Shown here: positions 45,338 to 55,735 of the stretch, one piece after another
Position numbering within the stretch: position 1 is the stretch's first letter
How the letters are laid out: each line of letters starts with the position of its first letter
Source of the DNA: Podospora pseudocomata
Taxonomy: Eukaryota > Ascomycota > Sordariomycetes > Sordariales > Podosporaceae
Assembly: GCF_035222375.1 (NCBI RefSeq)
Contig: NC_085889.1
Coordinates: 3,968,001 to 4,032,000, forward strand
Reading direction: 5' to 3'
Length of the DNA: 64,000 bases
Translations under genes and position numbers: made by a program
The notes under the pieces: generated by a model
The model's database searches: none
What the model saw: only the letters and a program-made list of their open reading frames with translations
Told to the model about the DNA's origin: nothing

Positions 45338-45843
45338 TGTTACAACCTGCACCGGGAGTGGATACAGACTGCAAGGCAGTACGCCAGAGGTGAATATGAC
45401 AGGATGATCGAAGGTTGTGACAAGCGTCTCAGACATGGGTTCACTGTCAACAACAGGTCGTTCTAACAAAGAGCTACTGAGAGTAGATTGTAGACAAATG
45501 AACTTGATTGCTTGCATGAGGAATCAGATTCCTCGACATGGGGAGCGCCGGGCACTGCCTCCTATTTATGTGAAGCTATGTACATATGTTTCTGAAGTAT
45601 CTTTGTACCTTGCTCAGTGTGCTCAGTGGTCTTGGCGGCTGAGCAGACTGAGCAACCTTTCATGATCGATGTGCTCAGTGTGCTCAGTGGTCTTGGCCAC
45701 TGATCAGACTGAGCACCTCCTGATTGGTCGTATGGGGGCTTATGGGTCTTTCCATCCCTGGCCCAATGATTGGCCGAGGTGTCCAGCACCTCGGGTACCA
45801 CCCAGTGGTTCCTGTACGGGGGTATTACGCTCGGGGCGTAACA
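45338..45843. mobile_element. LTR copy 1 (solo LTR of an LTR retrotransposon)
   Basis: A 506 bp sequence beginning TGTTACAACCTGCACC and ending GGGGCGTAACA, i.e. with TGTTAC/GTAACA inverted ends typical of LTRs. A second copy lies at 50890-51386 in the same orientation, roughly 97-98% identical by eye, which suggests fairly recent activity. No adjoining retroelement coding region, primer-binding site or polypurine tract is seen, and no matching target duplication flanks it. It is therefore best read as a solo LTR fossil whose flanks have since rearranged. Confidence 0.8.
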
Positions 45844-46633
45844 CGTTTCCTCTCCTCCCTGGAGTCATGGGTGGAGGACATACTTCGTCAGTTGTTTAAT
45901 CCTCTTTCAGAAAGCTACGTACTAACCCTACCCCCTGGGAAGGAGAAAGGCTGACAGCTTCATTGAGCAAAGCCCATATCACAATCTTCCGTCGGATCGG
46001 AATGGTTTTATGTATACCGGCTCATGGGTTAAACGAACAGCAAAGTACTTCTGTTGTTTTTGATCACACTCCTACTGATCATGCCGGTGGTTTTTTGCAA
46101 TCTCACCAACACCTTGTCGATCAGAATCTTCGTAGTCATGGCATGCACCATCTCTTACCTCGTCATACTCTTCGCGCTAACCAAGTCAAGGACCATGGAC
46201 TTGGTGTTGGCAGGTGCAACGTGAGTTCTCGAGCCCACCCTCCCCAAGACTTGTGTGTAGCCTTGGTGTGTACTCATACGAGACTTTTTGGTATGCCACC
46301 GTTCTTATTGTCTTTGTGTCCAGTACCACGGACCACTAGAATATTTGGAATGGCAACAACACAGCTTTCTAGGGATAGCAGCCTTTTCAGCCGGTCGTTC
46401 TATAGATCTTGGTGTACATATGCTACAAAACATCCATGCACACACATCACACATAAAACGAACGTGCTACCACCGCACTTAACCCCCAGATCACCACAGA
46501 TCGGCGTGGGTACGTCTCGAACCTACTCTGGGTCCAAATACAGCCTCACAAACGCATAATCCTCAGGACTACCTGCGATCGTGGGAACCGTTCACAAAAT
46601 TCACTCCCTCCATCCTCAGATCAGCCAGGCTGA
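45844..46633. other. intergenic between LTR and membrane protein gene
   Basis: About 0.8 kb. A plus-strand frame at 45963-46559 is open but has no domain-like content. 3' flank of the gene on the minus strand. Confidence 0.5.
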
Positions 46634-48557
46634 TTATAAATGCGGCAAAAACTCCGTCCACTCCACCGTCTCATACAACCCCCTCGGCGCCCCCCTCAAA
46701 CTCACAAAAGCCTCCACAACCAAATACACCCTCGCAACCACAAAAGCCCCCAAAACCACATACACCCCCAACCTCTGTCCCCACCTCACCAGTTTCCCCC
46801 GCCCCTTGCCATCTTTCCCCGTCAAAGTAATCGGCATAGAAGGATTAACCCCCGAAACCCACCCATCAAACCCAGGCCAGCACTGTCTCGCAGAGAAAAA
46901 ACCCCACAACACCACACCCGAAGCCGTTATCGTCAACGCAGAAACAATCCACAGTATCCTCTCTGCCTCTGCAACAAAGCTAAACGTCTCGAAATTGTTG
47001 AAGCCCGCTGAGCAATGCAGCGCTCCATAAGCTGCGGCTGTGGCAGCGAGTACGGCACGGAGGCGGTCACGGTGGATGTTGACTTGGCCGAGGGAGAGCT
47101 TATGGAGAGAGGGGAAGTTGACTATGTGAGGGGCGAGGTAATCTGCCTCGCCGAAGAAGTGGGCTAGTTTGGGGCCGAAGCCGAGGGTGAAGTAGTAGGG
47201 CTGGTAGTCGGGACGGGAGGAGCAGAGGGTACGCAGGCGGTCGGCGGCGTGGGAGGCGGTTTGGAGGAGGGGAGGGGGGATTAATGGTCGAGTTTGCGCG
47301 GTAGGATCGGTGGAGGAGGGAGGTTTTTGAGCGTCGGGGAAGCCACGGCGGCAGTAGCGGCTGTGTCGCATGGAGAAGGTGTCGTATGGCGGCTTGAAGT
47401 AATCGAGGCATTGAGGGGAGACCAGGGGTGCGTTCAGGTTGAATTGGTAGCGATAACTGGTGTTTCTTGCATTTTGTGGTCTCTTGCTCTCAGCTGTGGC
47501 CGTGTCGGTTTCGGACCAGAGCTGACCAAAGCCGAGGAAGGCAGCTGGGTTCCTGGAGCCAGGTGACCCGATGGAGAGGTGAGTCCTCAGTTCTGACAGC
47601 TCTTGACGGGAAGTCTGCAAGGCAAGTGCGGGTGTTTGATCTGGCGAGGAAAGTGCTGGCGATGGATAACTCTCTGGCAGTCTCCAAATCCTTTCGTCAT
47701 CTTCGTCTTCCACCACATGCACAAAGCACCTGATGTCCATGATTCCGTGCTCATCCACGCCACTTGTCTCTGGCGAGCAGAGGTGCATGAGCGCCAGCGC
47801 CTCGCTCCTTCTCTCATCAACTGGGAGCAACGTCGGCACCAGAATATCCAAGGGCTTGTGCCACCACAGCAGGTAGATACCCAGCGCACAAGCAACATGC
47901 CCGCAGGTGTTGATCTCCAATAAAGATATTGGCAGATGCTTTGCTGCTCGACCGATCACCTGAATCACCATCCACCCAGCCTGGAAACAAACAATGCTTT
48001 TTGCCAGCCAATCTGCCTTGCTCTTATCCCTAATCTGGGACTCTTGAATAGTAGGCAGATCCCCCAAGAACGACAACAGTCTGATACCCTCAGCGGTAAC
48101 AGTCACTCGCCTCGGCTTTCCATCGACATCCATCCCAGCAGACTCAGGGAGATCAGCCACAAAGCCGCCCATAACGGCAAAGAAGCACTGCCCAATATCC
48201 CAGACTTGCCCGTTACCACCCCGACTCTTGACATCAATTTCGATTTGCCCCTTCAGCCAGGTAGCGACAATGAACTGCGCTGCTGCTGTAGCCACAACCA
48301 CCTCAGGCGCGAAGATTCCGTAGACGACCCATTTCGCCTTGTCGAGAAACTGAAGCCGAAGGCTGTTACTGTGAGACTCGGGTGGTACGTTGAGGTGGAG
48401 TGCTGAAGAAGACGCAAAGTGTGAGGGTAACGACACATGAAAAGACAAGAGAGAAGGTACCCCGCCCATTGGGTTCAGGCTGCCAGGCTATTTTGTCATC
48501 CTCTCCAACGACGAAGCCCAAGAAGAGGAGAAATAGCACGGCGCTAAATGTTGCCAT
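46634..48557 (-). CDS. multi-pass membrane protein of a fungal family, apparent frameshift
   Basis: The first frame starts at 48557 with a signal sequence (MATFSAVLFLLFLGFVVG), then GRGTFSLVFSCVVTLTLCVF. The second frame continues with SALHLNVPP and KWVVYGIFAPEVVVATAAAQ, then IRDKSKADWLAKSIVCFQAG, LLEINTCGHVACALGIYLLWWHKP and several C-terminal helices ending at 46634. This matches from memory a widespread ascomycete membrane protein family of unknown function in which the ...CVF/...LHLNVP blocks are contiguous. The frames differ by one step at about 48405-48415, in CTTCTTC. A 54 nt intron (GTACCT...TTCAG) could bridge it but would remove the first membrane helix. So this is either a small indel or an odd splice form. 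The total would be about 640 residues. It lies between the two LTR copies. Confidence 0.7.
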
Positions 48558-49227
48558 TTGGCTGAAGCACCATCATCATTTTCAGCACTTCTGCTGCACA
48601 AGTCAAACCTGAGGTGCGGTTGGGAAGGGCTTTTGACCTGCCCAAGATAACGACAACACCTGCAGCTGAAAGATTGAGGTTTTGTGGGCGTTGCTGAGAA
48701 GTTGCCCACTTAGTATGAGTGTGCCTGGATAAGCCGACTCCTCAACGAATGAGAATGCTACAATTCTCCAAGTTCCGTCTTATGGTCTGACGTATCCACA
48801 CCTGATGCGACTTTGCTGGATTACTTCCTTGGCTGGGGTTTGTGTCGAGGAGGCTGAAGAAACAAGATAAGGCAGACTGGACAAGATGGGTTAAACCTGC
48901 TGTGATGTGTAGGTAACTGGTGATTCTCCAGATTGTGTTCGACACAACCATGAGGCCGTAAGCCACGGGGACGGGTTTTGCACGAATACTTCACTTCAGC
49001 ATCGAAAGAATTCGGTGATTCATTTTCACCTTTGATTGCAACGTTCATCAAGTTTCATCAATTTACGCAAACCTCCCCTCTAGCCCCTACCTGTCATCGC
49101 CCTGCGCCACGGCGATCAAAAAGCCACCCTTAATCCCCCCTGCCCTCGCCTCTCCTCTCTATTCATCCTCGACCAACAACCCTCACACGCAGTCCCGCTG
49201 TGCCGGGGAATAAACCACTCCGAAACC
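48558..49227. other. intergenic, no gene seen
   Basis: Promoter side of the membrane protein gene and the 3' side of the frame at 49228. Nothing recognised. Confidence 0.5.
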
Positions 49228-49647
49228 TCATAATACGTCATCATTCACCGCTTCTCCCTCAGGAACCTCAGCAACCCCCTTTTCTACCGGCACCCACCTG
49301 GTCTCTTTCGCCAGCATGTCCTTCGCCAGCTCCGCAACGTTTGCCTTGTGTTCATCAATCTCGGCCTTCATTTCGGAGTTGATCTTCCATTCTGGGGGAT
49401 ATGGTCTGTTGGACGAGCTGGCGGACTGTCTGTAGCTGCTAGTAGGGGTGACATTTTGGCCGGTAGGTTGCTGCTGCTGCTGTGATCCCGCTGGCTGACA
49501 GATCGATATCGACAGGGGCGACATTGCCAGTGACATATTGCTGCTGCTATAATCAGCTGGCTGAATAATCGACATTGATATGGCCGACGGTACCACTAGC
49601 ATATTGTTGCTGCTGTGATCCGCCGACTTCTTAAGGAGGCGCGCCAC
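49228..49647 (-). CDS. hypothetical Ser/Gln-rich protein with repeats
   Basis: A 139-residue frame. The N-terminal part contains two 22-residue repeats (ADHSSNNMLVVPSAISMSIIQP and ADYSSSNMSLAMSPLSISICQP) and a run of glutamines. The C-terminal part (YPPEWKINSEMKAEIDEHKA...LAKDMLAKETRWVPVEK) is helical and protein-like. The true start is unclear: a different frame just upstream (49838-49650) encodes a hydrophobic helix (KILLLGLLSMVIFLAKMA) and might be joined by an intron I could not place. Family not recognised. Confidence 0.35.
   Translation of the reverse strand: MARLLKKSADHSSNNMLVVPSAISMSIIQPADYSSSNMSLAMSPLSISICQPAGSQQQQQPTGQNVTPTSSYRQSASSSNRPYPPEWKINSEMKAEIDEHKANVAELAKDMLAKETRWVPVEKGVAEVPEGEAVNDDVL
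49491..49622. repeat. two tandem 66 bp units
   Basis: Units 49491-49556 and 49557-49622 both start CTGGCTGA and contain CATATTG(C/T)TGCTGCT, about 70% alike by eye. Being a multiple of three, they keep the minus-strand frame open. Confidence 0.6.
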
Positions 49648-50072
49648 TATGGCGAGCAGGAGCGTTGGTCTGAGCCTCCTCCTGTACGGGGTGATCTAAC
49701 CCGCAGAATTCTGGCCATCTTGGCCAGGAAGATGACCATGCTCAACAAGCCCAGTAGTAGAATTTTGCTGCTGGATGGCGCCACCTCCCTCAGAGTTGGC
49801 ATCCCCGACTTATGAGAAAATGTCTTCCAAGCTGACACCCGAGCCTTATCTAGGGTTCCCTGGCTTATCTTATAGATTAAGGCCTCAAGCTGAGTTAAAA
49901 CAACGATATTTTTGCCTAACCTAATCTAAGCCTAAATCCAGCTTAGTTTAGCAGCTTGACCTTTTATACCCTTTTTTTATCTAACGTATATTATAAGCGA
50001 GTCGTACAGTCTCCACCACCCTCCAACAACTATCCTCAATTGCAACATAACAACACTAGAAACCAACTATAA
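49648..50072. other. AT-rich end of the DNA transposon remnant
   Basis: From about 49850 the sequence is AT-rich with mirrored phrases (GGCCTCAAGCTGAGTT, CCAGCTTAGTTTAGCAGCTTGAC) such as are found near the ends of Fot1/pogo elements. I could not find a matching copy on the other side, so the exact terminus is unknown. Confidence 0.4.
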
Positions 50073-50889
50073 TTACATCAGAAACAGCGAATCAGACGAT
50101 TCTACAGCCTCCTGGCAAGTACGTACATTATGGCCAGGCTTGCCGCATACACTGCAGCACCGAACCTCCGTACGACCCCCCCCTGCACCATTACCATCCG
50201 GCTGTGTTTCTTCTGCTGCCTCCCCACCCACGGCCCTCTGGTCCAGTAGATCCTTCGCATCTTGTATGGCAAGTGATCCTCCGAGTTGTACGCGTGTTCT
50301 TTTCGCTCTCCGGCGCTTGCTTAGTGCCTCGTTCGCCTTGCGGAGCGAAGATACCTCTGACTGAAGGAGAGCCACTTGGTGCATCACAGCCATTGTACTT
50401 TTAGCAAGCTGGTCCACAGCAGCCAACATTGAAGTCGGGGAGCTATTTTGATGGTTGGCAATGCGAGTTTTAATAAGCGTTGACTGCGAGGTAGCTTTTT
50501 GGGGGTTGTGTGGTGTCTGGAAGACCCAAGGTTGTGGGGTGCCGGGCCGGGAGGTCGGAGGTGTTGGCGTGTGAAGCTTTACATCCAGCTTAGAAAGCAC
50601 CCTTTCTGGATCGTACGGCACAAGGCCAGTACCCGTAAAGCCACCCTGTATATTCTTTTCTGTTATAGAGGCGAAGAAGGCCTCGCGGAAGGCATAGAGG
50701 AACTCGAGCTTGCTTATGTGGCTGGCGTTTGACGAAGTTGTGTGCCCAGAGCTTGCCAACAGGGGGCACGTTACGTACACGTAGCAGTTGGTTGACCATA
50801 TCTTCCACACCACGCAATCTAGGTGGAAAGCTCGCGCACATAGCTCAATAACGTATTGAATAATGGCATCCTCTTCTGATTGAGTGAGC
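50073..50889 (-). mobile_element. internally deleted Fot1/pogo-type DNA transposon
   Basis: The right part encodes the start of a pogo/Tc5-type DNA-binding domain: LTQSEEDAIIQYVIELCARAF, then in another frame PPRLRGVEDMVNQLLRVRNV and LWAHNFVKRQP. Immediately after comes the C-terminal part of the transposase: EFLYAFREAFFASITEKNIQ and GGFTGTGLVPYDPERVLSKLD. That is followed by a Ser/Arg-rich tail and a zinc-knuckle-like CCSVCGKPGHNVRTC. The DDE catalytic core that should lie between them is missing, with the join near 50720, and one frame change lies near 50835. The element is therefore non-autonomous. Its right end is cut off at 50890 by LTR copy 2, beyond which no transposon sequence resumes. 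Confidence 0.75.
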
Positions 50890-51386
50890 TGTTACAACCT
50901 GCACCGGGAGTGGATACAGTCTGCAAGGCAGTACGCCGGAGGTGAATATGACAGGATGATCGAAGGTTGTGACAAGCGTCTCAGACATGGGGTTCACTGT
51001 CAACAACAGGTCGTTCTAACAAAGAGCTACTGAGAGTAGATTGTAGACAAATGAACTTGATTGCTTGCATGAGGAATCAGATTCCTCGACATGGGGAGCG
51101 CCGGGCACTCCCCCCTATTTATGTGAAACTATCTACATATGTTTCTGAAGTATCTTTGTACCTTGCTCAGTGTGCTCAGTGGTCTTGGCGGCTGAGCAGA
51201 CTGAGCAACCTTTCATGATCGATGTGCTCAGTGTGCTCAGTGGTCTTGGCCACTGATCAGACTGAGTACCTCCTGATTGGTCGTATGGGTCTTTCCATCC
51301 CTGGCCCAATGATTGGCCGAGGTGTCCAGCACCTCGGGTACCACCCAGTGGTTCCTGTACGGGGGTATTACGCTTGGGGCGTAACA
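50890..51386. mobile_element. LTR copy 2 (solo LTR of an LTR retrotransposon)
   Basis: A 497 bp copy of the LTR at 45338-45843, same orientation, with the same TGTTAC/GTAACA ends and roughly 97-98% identity. It abuts the transposon remnant on the left and ends 80 bp before the start codon of the NLR gene on the right. No target duplication matches across it. Solo LTR fossil, fairly young by identity to copy 1. Confidence 0.8.
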
Positions 51387-51466
51387 CATAGTCACCGCCG
51401 CGATTGAAGCTGACCCTTACCAGCCTGGTGCGCAATACGAGCCCCGCTTTTCAGAATATTCCCAGG

Positions 51467-54400
51467 ATGACCACGACAGAGGTGAGATCGCTCTCTATAT
51501 AAGAAGCGGCGTCCGATGCTAACTACCGGCACTCCATCCTTAGGCTTGCAGGGGACTCCGCCGGATCGTCCCAGTCAACGACACTCCCGACGACGCGACG
51601 ATCGAGTAAGTTCCACCCGGTCGAACGCATAGAGGCACGTCTAACCGGACAGTATTATCGCAATCCACGGATTGGGCACCGAGTCGCCGCGGACATGGGA
51701 GTTTAAGAAAAGAAATGGGGATGGGGTTGTGAACTGGCTGTCGGACGGCGACATGCTGCCGGCAGCCCTACCAAAGGCCTGCATATATACGTACGACTGG
51801 AATGCAAACTACTTCGCAAATGCACCCGTGCAGACGCTGCTCGGCCATGCCGATACGCTACTCGGTCTTATCGCCGAAGGCCGTGGTTCGCAAACGCGAC
51901 CGATTATCTTCGTCGCCTCTTGTTTTGGAGGGCTTATTCTGGCCGAGGTATGTCCCTAGATCATATACGGCGGGCAGCGGTTAACCTCCCCAGGCAATCA
52001 TCCGAGCCGCCCAGGAAGGCAGCGCCTATAGACATATCCTGATTTCCATTGTCGGCATCGTGTTTCTCGCCACTCCATTCCACGGTAGTGATGCTGCGAA
52101 GCAGGCTCAGTGGCAGGTGCTGGTTGCCGGCATTATGGGAAAGCAGGCCTCTGACCAACTCATAAAAGACCTTGAGCAGAAACACGACTTCGTCCGCCAG
52201 CGCGTTCAGAAGTTCGCCGAGATCGCTAATGCTGAGGCAGTGCGACTACCCCTGAATTGCTTTTTCGAGACCAGGAAGACGAAGATACTAAAACGCATTC
52301 TACCGTCGGAGTGGGCGAATCGCCTATCAATAGGTATTACCCGCAAAATTGTACGTTATTTACCCCCGTTCGTGATATTTAACTGACTTTGATAGCTTGT
52401 GACGGAATCTTCGGCCTGCCTGCATGGTTTCCCTCGCCGAGGCCTGGATGCGACCCATTCAGGGATGAATAAATTTAAGGGTCCAGAATGCCCCAACTTC
52501 AAACTAGTTAAAGATGCGGTCCAGCAATTCGCGGGAAACGCATCGGATGTTTTGAAACGGCGGGAGAACTGTAAGCTGATCATCTCCTGGGTGGGCTGAT
52601 ACGGCCAGAATAGTACTAACATGGTGAAGCTACCGTGAAGGGACACTGGATCGTCCGGTTCGGACGTAATAAGGAATTCGTCGGGCGTGAATCAATTCTC
52701 GAAGATCTTTTTAAGAGGGTTCTTCCTAGTGGAGACGAAGATGACTGCCAACGGACCGCCATCGAAGGTCTGGGGGGGGTTGGAAAGACGCAGATCGCGC
52801 TGGAGACCGCTTATCGCATTCGCGACCTGCAGCCGGAATGCTCGGTCTTTTGGGTTCCCGCTGTTGATGCCACCGCTTTCGAGAATGCATACCGCGCTAT
52901 CGGCCAGCAGCTTAAGGTACCGGGAATCGACGAAGAAAAAGCAGATGTCAAGGCACTTATTAAGTCCGCATTGGGCCGCGAGAATATAGGTAACTGGCTC
53001 TTAATTATCGATAACGCCGACGATGAAAAGCTACTTTTTGGGAATACCGCCCTTGCCGACTATCTTCCATTCAGCCGGAAAGGATCTATTCTTTTCACAA
53101 CCCGAAACCACAAACTTGGATTAAGGCTGGTCGAGTCTGAAAATCACATTATCGCAGTTGAAGAAATGAGCCACGACGAGGCCCTTAAGCTATTAGGGAA
53201 AAACCTAAAAAGTTCTCAGATGAGCGACACAGGAAGCAACAATGCGTTGCTGGAGTTTCTTACTAACCTCCCTCTGGCAATACGGCAAGCGTCTGCTTAT
53301 ATGGCCAAGGAGCAGATCTCGACTGCGCGGTACCTCAAGCTATGCAAGTCCAGTGATGAGGATATGGTTAAGTTGTTGAGTAGTCACTTTGACGACCGAC
53401 ACCGATATAAGAACATTCAAAATGCTGTCGCCACAACTTGGCTGATTTCGTTCCAGCAAATCTCAGATCACGACGCGCTGGCGGCTGACTACCTCAGATT
53501 TCTGTGCTTTCTAGCCGGGAAGGATATTCCGCACTCCCTGTTGCCGCCGGCGGGGACGCTAGAGACTGTTGAAGCAATCGGGACCCTGAAGGCGTATGCA
53601 TTTATCTCTCAACAGAATGAGTCGGATAGCTACGATATCCATCGGCTAGTTCAGATATCGATGCTGAGCTGGTTAGATGGAAAGGGAGAGCGACAGGAAT
53701 GGACGGCCAAAGTGTTAGAACGGCTTAACGATATATTTCCTTGGCCCAAACACGAAAACCGAGAAGAGTGGATAAGGTATCTTCCTCATACGCAACATGC
53801 TCTTCAACTACGGAAGAGAACAGATGACGAGGAAGCGACAACAGGTCTTCTTTCCAAAGTGGGTGAGAGCTTTCGCAATTTAGGGAAGTATGAGGAGGCC
53901 GAGCAGATGCATCGGCAGGCGCTGCAGCTAAGTGAAAAGGTATTGGGCAAAGAGCATCCTCACACGCTTGGTAGCATGAACAACCTTGCGCTTGTGCTTT
54001 ATAGCCAGGGGAAGTATGAGGAGGCCGAGCAGATACATCAGCAGGCGCTGCAGCTAAGGGAGAAGGTGTTGGGCAAAGAGCATCCCGACACGCTTGGTAG
54101 CATGAACAACCTTGCGCTTGTGCTTTATAGCCAGGGGAAGTATGAGGAGGTCGAGCAGATACATCGGCAGCTGCTGCAGCTAAGTGAAAAGGTGTTGGGC
54201 AAAGAGCATCCCGACACGCTTGGTAGCATGAACAACCTTGCGCTTGTGCTTTATAGCCAGGGGAAGTATGAGGAGGCCGAGCAGATACATCGGCAGGCGC
54301 TGCAGCTAAGGGAGAAGGTGTTGGGCAAAGAGCATCCTGACACGCTCATCAGCATGAACAACCTTGCGCTTGTGCTTCATAGCCAGGGGAAGTATGAGGA

Positions 54401-54962
54401 GGCCGAGCAGATGTATCAGCAGGCGCTGCAGCTATCTGAGAAGGTGTTGGGCAAGGAGCATCCCTCTACGCTCACCAGCATGAACAACCTTGCGGGTGTG
54501 CTTAATAGCCAGGGGAAGTATGAGGAGGCAGAGCAGATGCATCGGCAGGCGCTGCAGCTATCTGAGAAGGTGTTGGGCAAGGAGCATCCCTCTACGCTCA
54601 CCAGCATGAACAACCTTGCGCTTGTGTTTCATAGCCAGGGGAAGTATGAGGAGGCCGAGCAGATACATCGGCAGGCGCTGCAGCTAAGGGAGAAGGTGTT
54701 GGGCAAGGAGCATCCTGACACGCTCGCCAGCATGAACAACCTTGCGCTTGTGTTTCATAGCCAGGGGAAGTATGAGGAGGCCGAGCAGATACATCGGCAG
54801 GCGCTGCAGCTAAGGGAGAAGGTGTTGGGCAAGGAGCATCCTGACACGCTCACCAGCATGAACAACCTTGCGGGTGTGCTTGATAGCCAGGGGAAGTATG
54901 AGGAGGCCGAGCAGATACATCGGCAGGCGCTGCAGCTATCTCAGGTGTCGGAGATCAGATGA
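51467..54962 (+). CDS. hydrolase-like/NB-ARC/TPR STAND (NLR) protein
   Basis: Six exons (51467-51481, 51544-51605, 51653-51947, 51994-52350, 52396-52570, 52630-54962) give 1078 residues in one frame, each intron with fungal signals. Residues ~8-240 form an alpha/beta-hydrolase (SesB-like) domain: DIIAIHGLGTESPRTW, a nucleophile elbow FVASCFGGLILAE with Cys at the usual Ser position, and FLATPFHGSD. Residues ~307-700 are NB-ARC: FVGRESILEDL, P-loop GLGGVGKT (348-355), Walker B LLIIDNADD, ILFTTRN, NLPLAIRQAS. From ~720 come eight near-identical 42-residue TPRs and a partial ninth. Such proteins sense a ligand through the repeats, oligomerise and trigger cell death or allorecognition. No break is seen. 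The start is uncertain because the LTR ends 80 bp upstream and may have replaced the original promoter or first exon. Confidence 0.88.
53883..54962 (+). repeat. 126 bp tandem repeats encoding TPRs
   Basis: Eight full 126 bp units (53883-54890) and a 72 bp partial unit, each beginning GGGAAGTATGAGGAGG. Units are close to identical, so they are recently homogenised. Variable codons are few: M/I-H/Y-R/Q after AEQ, S/R before EKVLGKEH, D/S/H after HP, G/I/T/A after TL, L/G after NLA and Y/H/N/D before SQ. Confidence 0.95.
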
Positions 54963-55735
54963 CTGGGCTTGCAAGCTAGCCGCACACAGCTAAGCTGATC
55001 TCTCATTCAATCTCTCTCTCTATTTTTTTATCATAGCGTGTCACAGCAGGGGTCTGGGGGTCTCCATTAATTTACAGCCCGTCACAATACTCTAGATCCT
55101 TCTGGATCCCGCCTCTTTCATCACTTCGAGTACCCTGTTTCGTCATGAAGATAGGTGGCTCTAGAACACTTGGTAGAGAGGTCATTTGGCCCACTCGAAT
55201 AACTCGAGATCGGGCTAGTTGGCTTGACGTAGTTCCAAGCGCCACAACAAACTTTATTTGATCTGGTTTCCTTTAGCAGCCGCGAGGCTCCCAAGATGAT
55301 TTGACTGCAGTAACTAAGCCTGTGAAAGCGGCAGCTGATGCCAAGGGAACTAGGGAGGTATGACGCCATAAGTGCTAATTTGTTGATAGGAAGTGATAAA
55401 GAAGCTTAGGTAGGTATGTAAATATGAAATGGAACTGTAGTTAAGACAAGCAGTATGATGGTTTATATGACAATTCAACTTTGCCTTTACCTCGGCTTGC
55501 AAATTCGTTATTCGAACTTAAGCTGGGTAATTTGGACATTTCGAAATCAAACACATTTTTTCCAAGCTGAAATTGACAGGGAGGTAGGGTGGAAGAGGCA
55601 GTGTTGCTCCTAACTACACACCCCACCCAAGTCCAAAAGCGGCAATGCATTTCCCTTGACCGGGAAGAATAGACAGTTCCAACAGCTCTGTTCTCACAAC
55701 ACAAGCTTCAGTACCCTCTTAAAGAACAACAACTG
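54963..55735. other. flank between NLR gene and Ty3/gypsy element
   Basis: Contains a 48 bp piece at 55039-55086 starting TGTCACAGC and ending CCCGTCACA, whose ends resemble the 128 bp element found to the right; its interior does not match. No gene seen. The left end of the gypsy element should fall in this stretch, but no terminal repeat was identified. Confidence 0.45.

Noticed and set aside
45963-46559. 198-codon plus-strand frame right of LTR copy 1
   Set aside because: His/Thr-rich without domain content, no leader or splice signals, no support from context.
48360-48470. Start of the membrane protein at the ATG at 48469
   Set aside because: The first ~20 codons after that ATG are the shadow of the true first exon in another frame; family blocks are found in the frame that begins at 48557.
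45338-51386. A complete LTR retrotransposon with the two 500 bp repeats as its ends
   Set aside because: The interior holds a host-type gene and a DNA transposon remnant, with no gag/pol, primer-binding site or polypurine tract, and the outer flanks show no shared target duplication.
55039-55086. Third copy of the 128 bp element
   Set aside because: Only about ten bases at each end resemble it, the interior is unrelated and only 48 bp long, and no target duplication flanks it.
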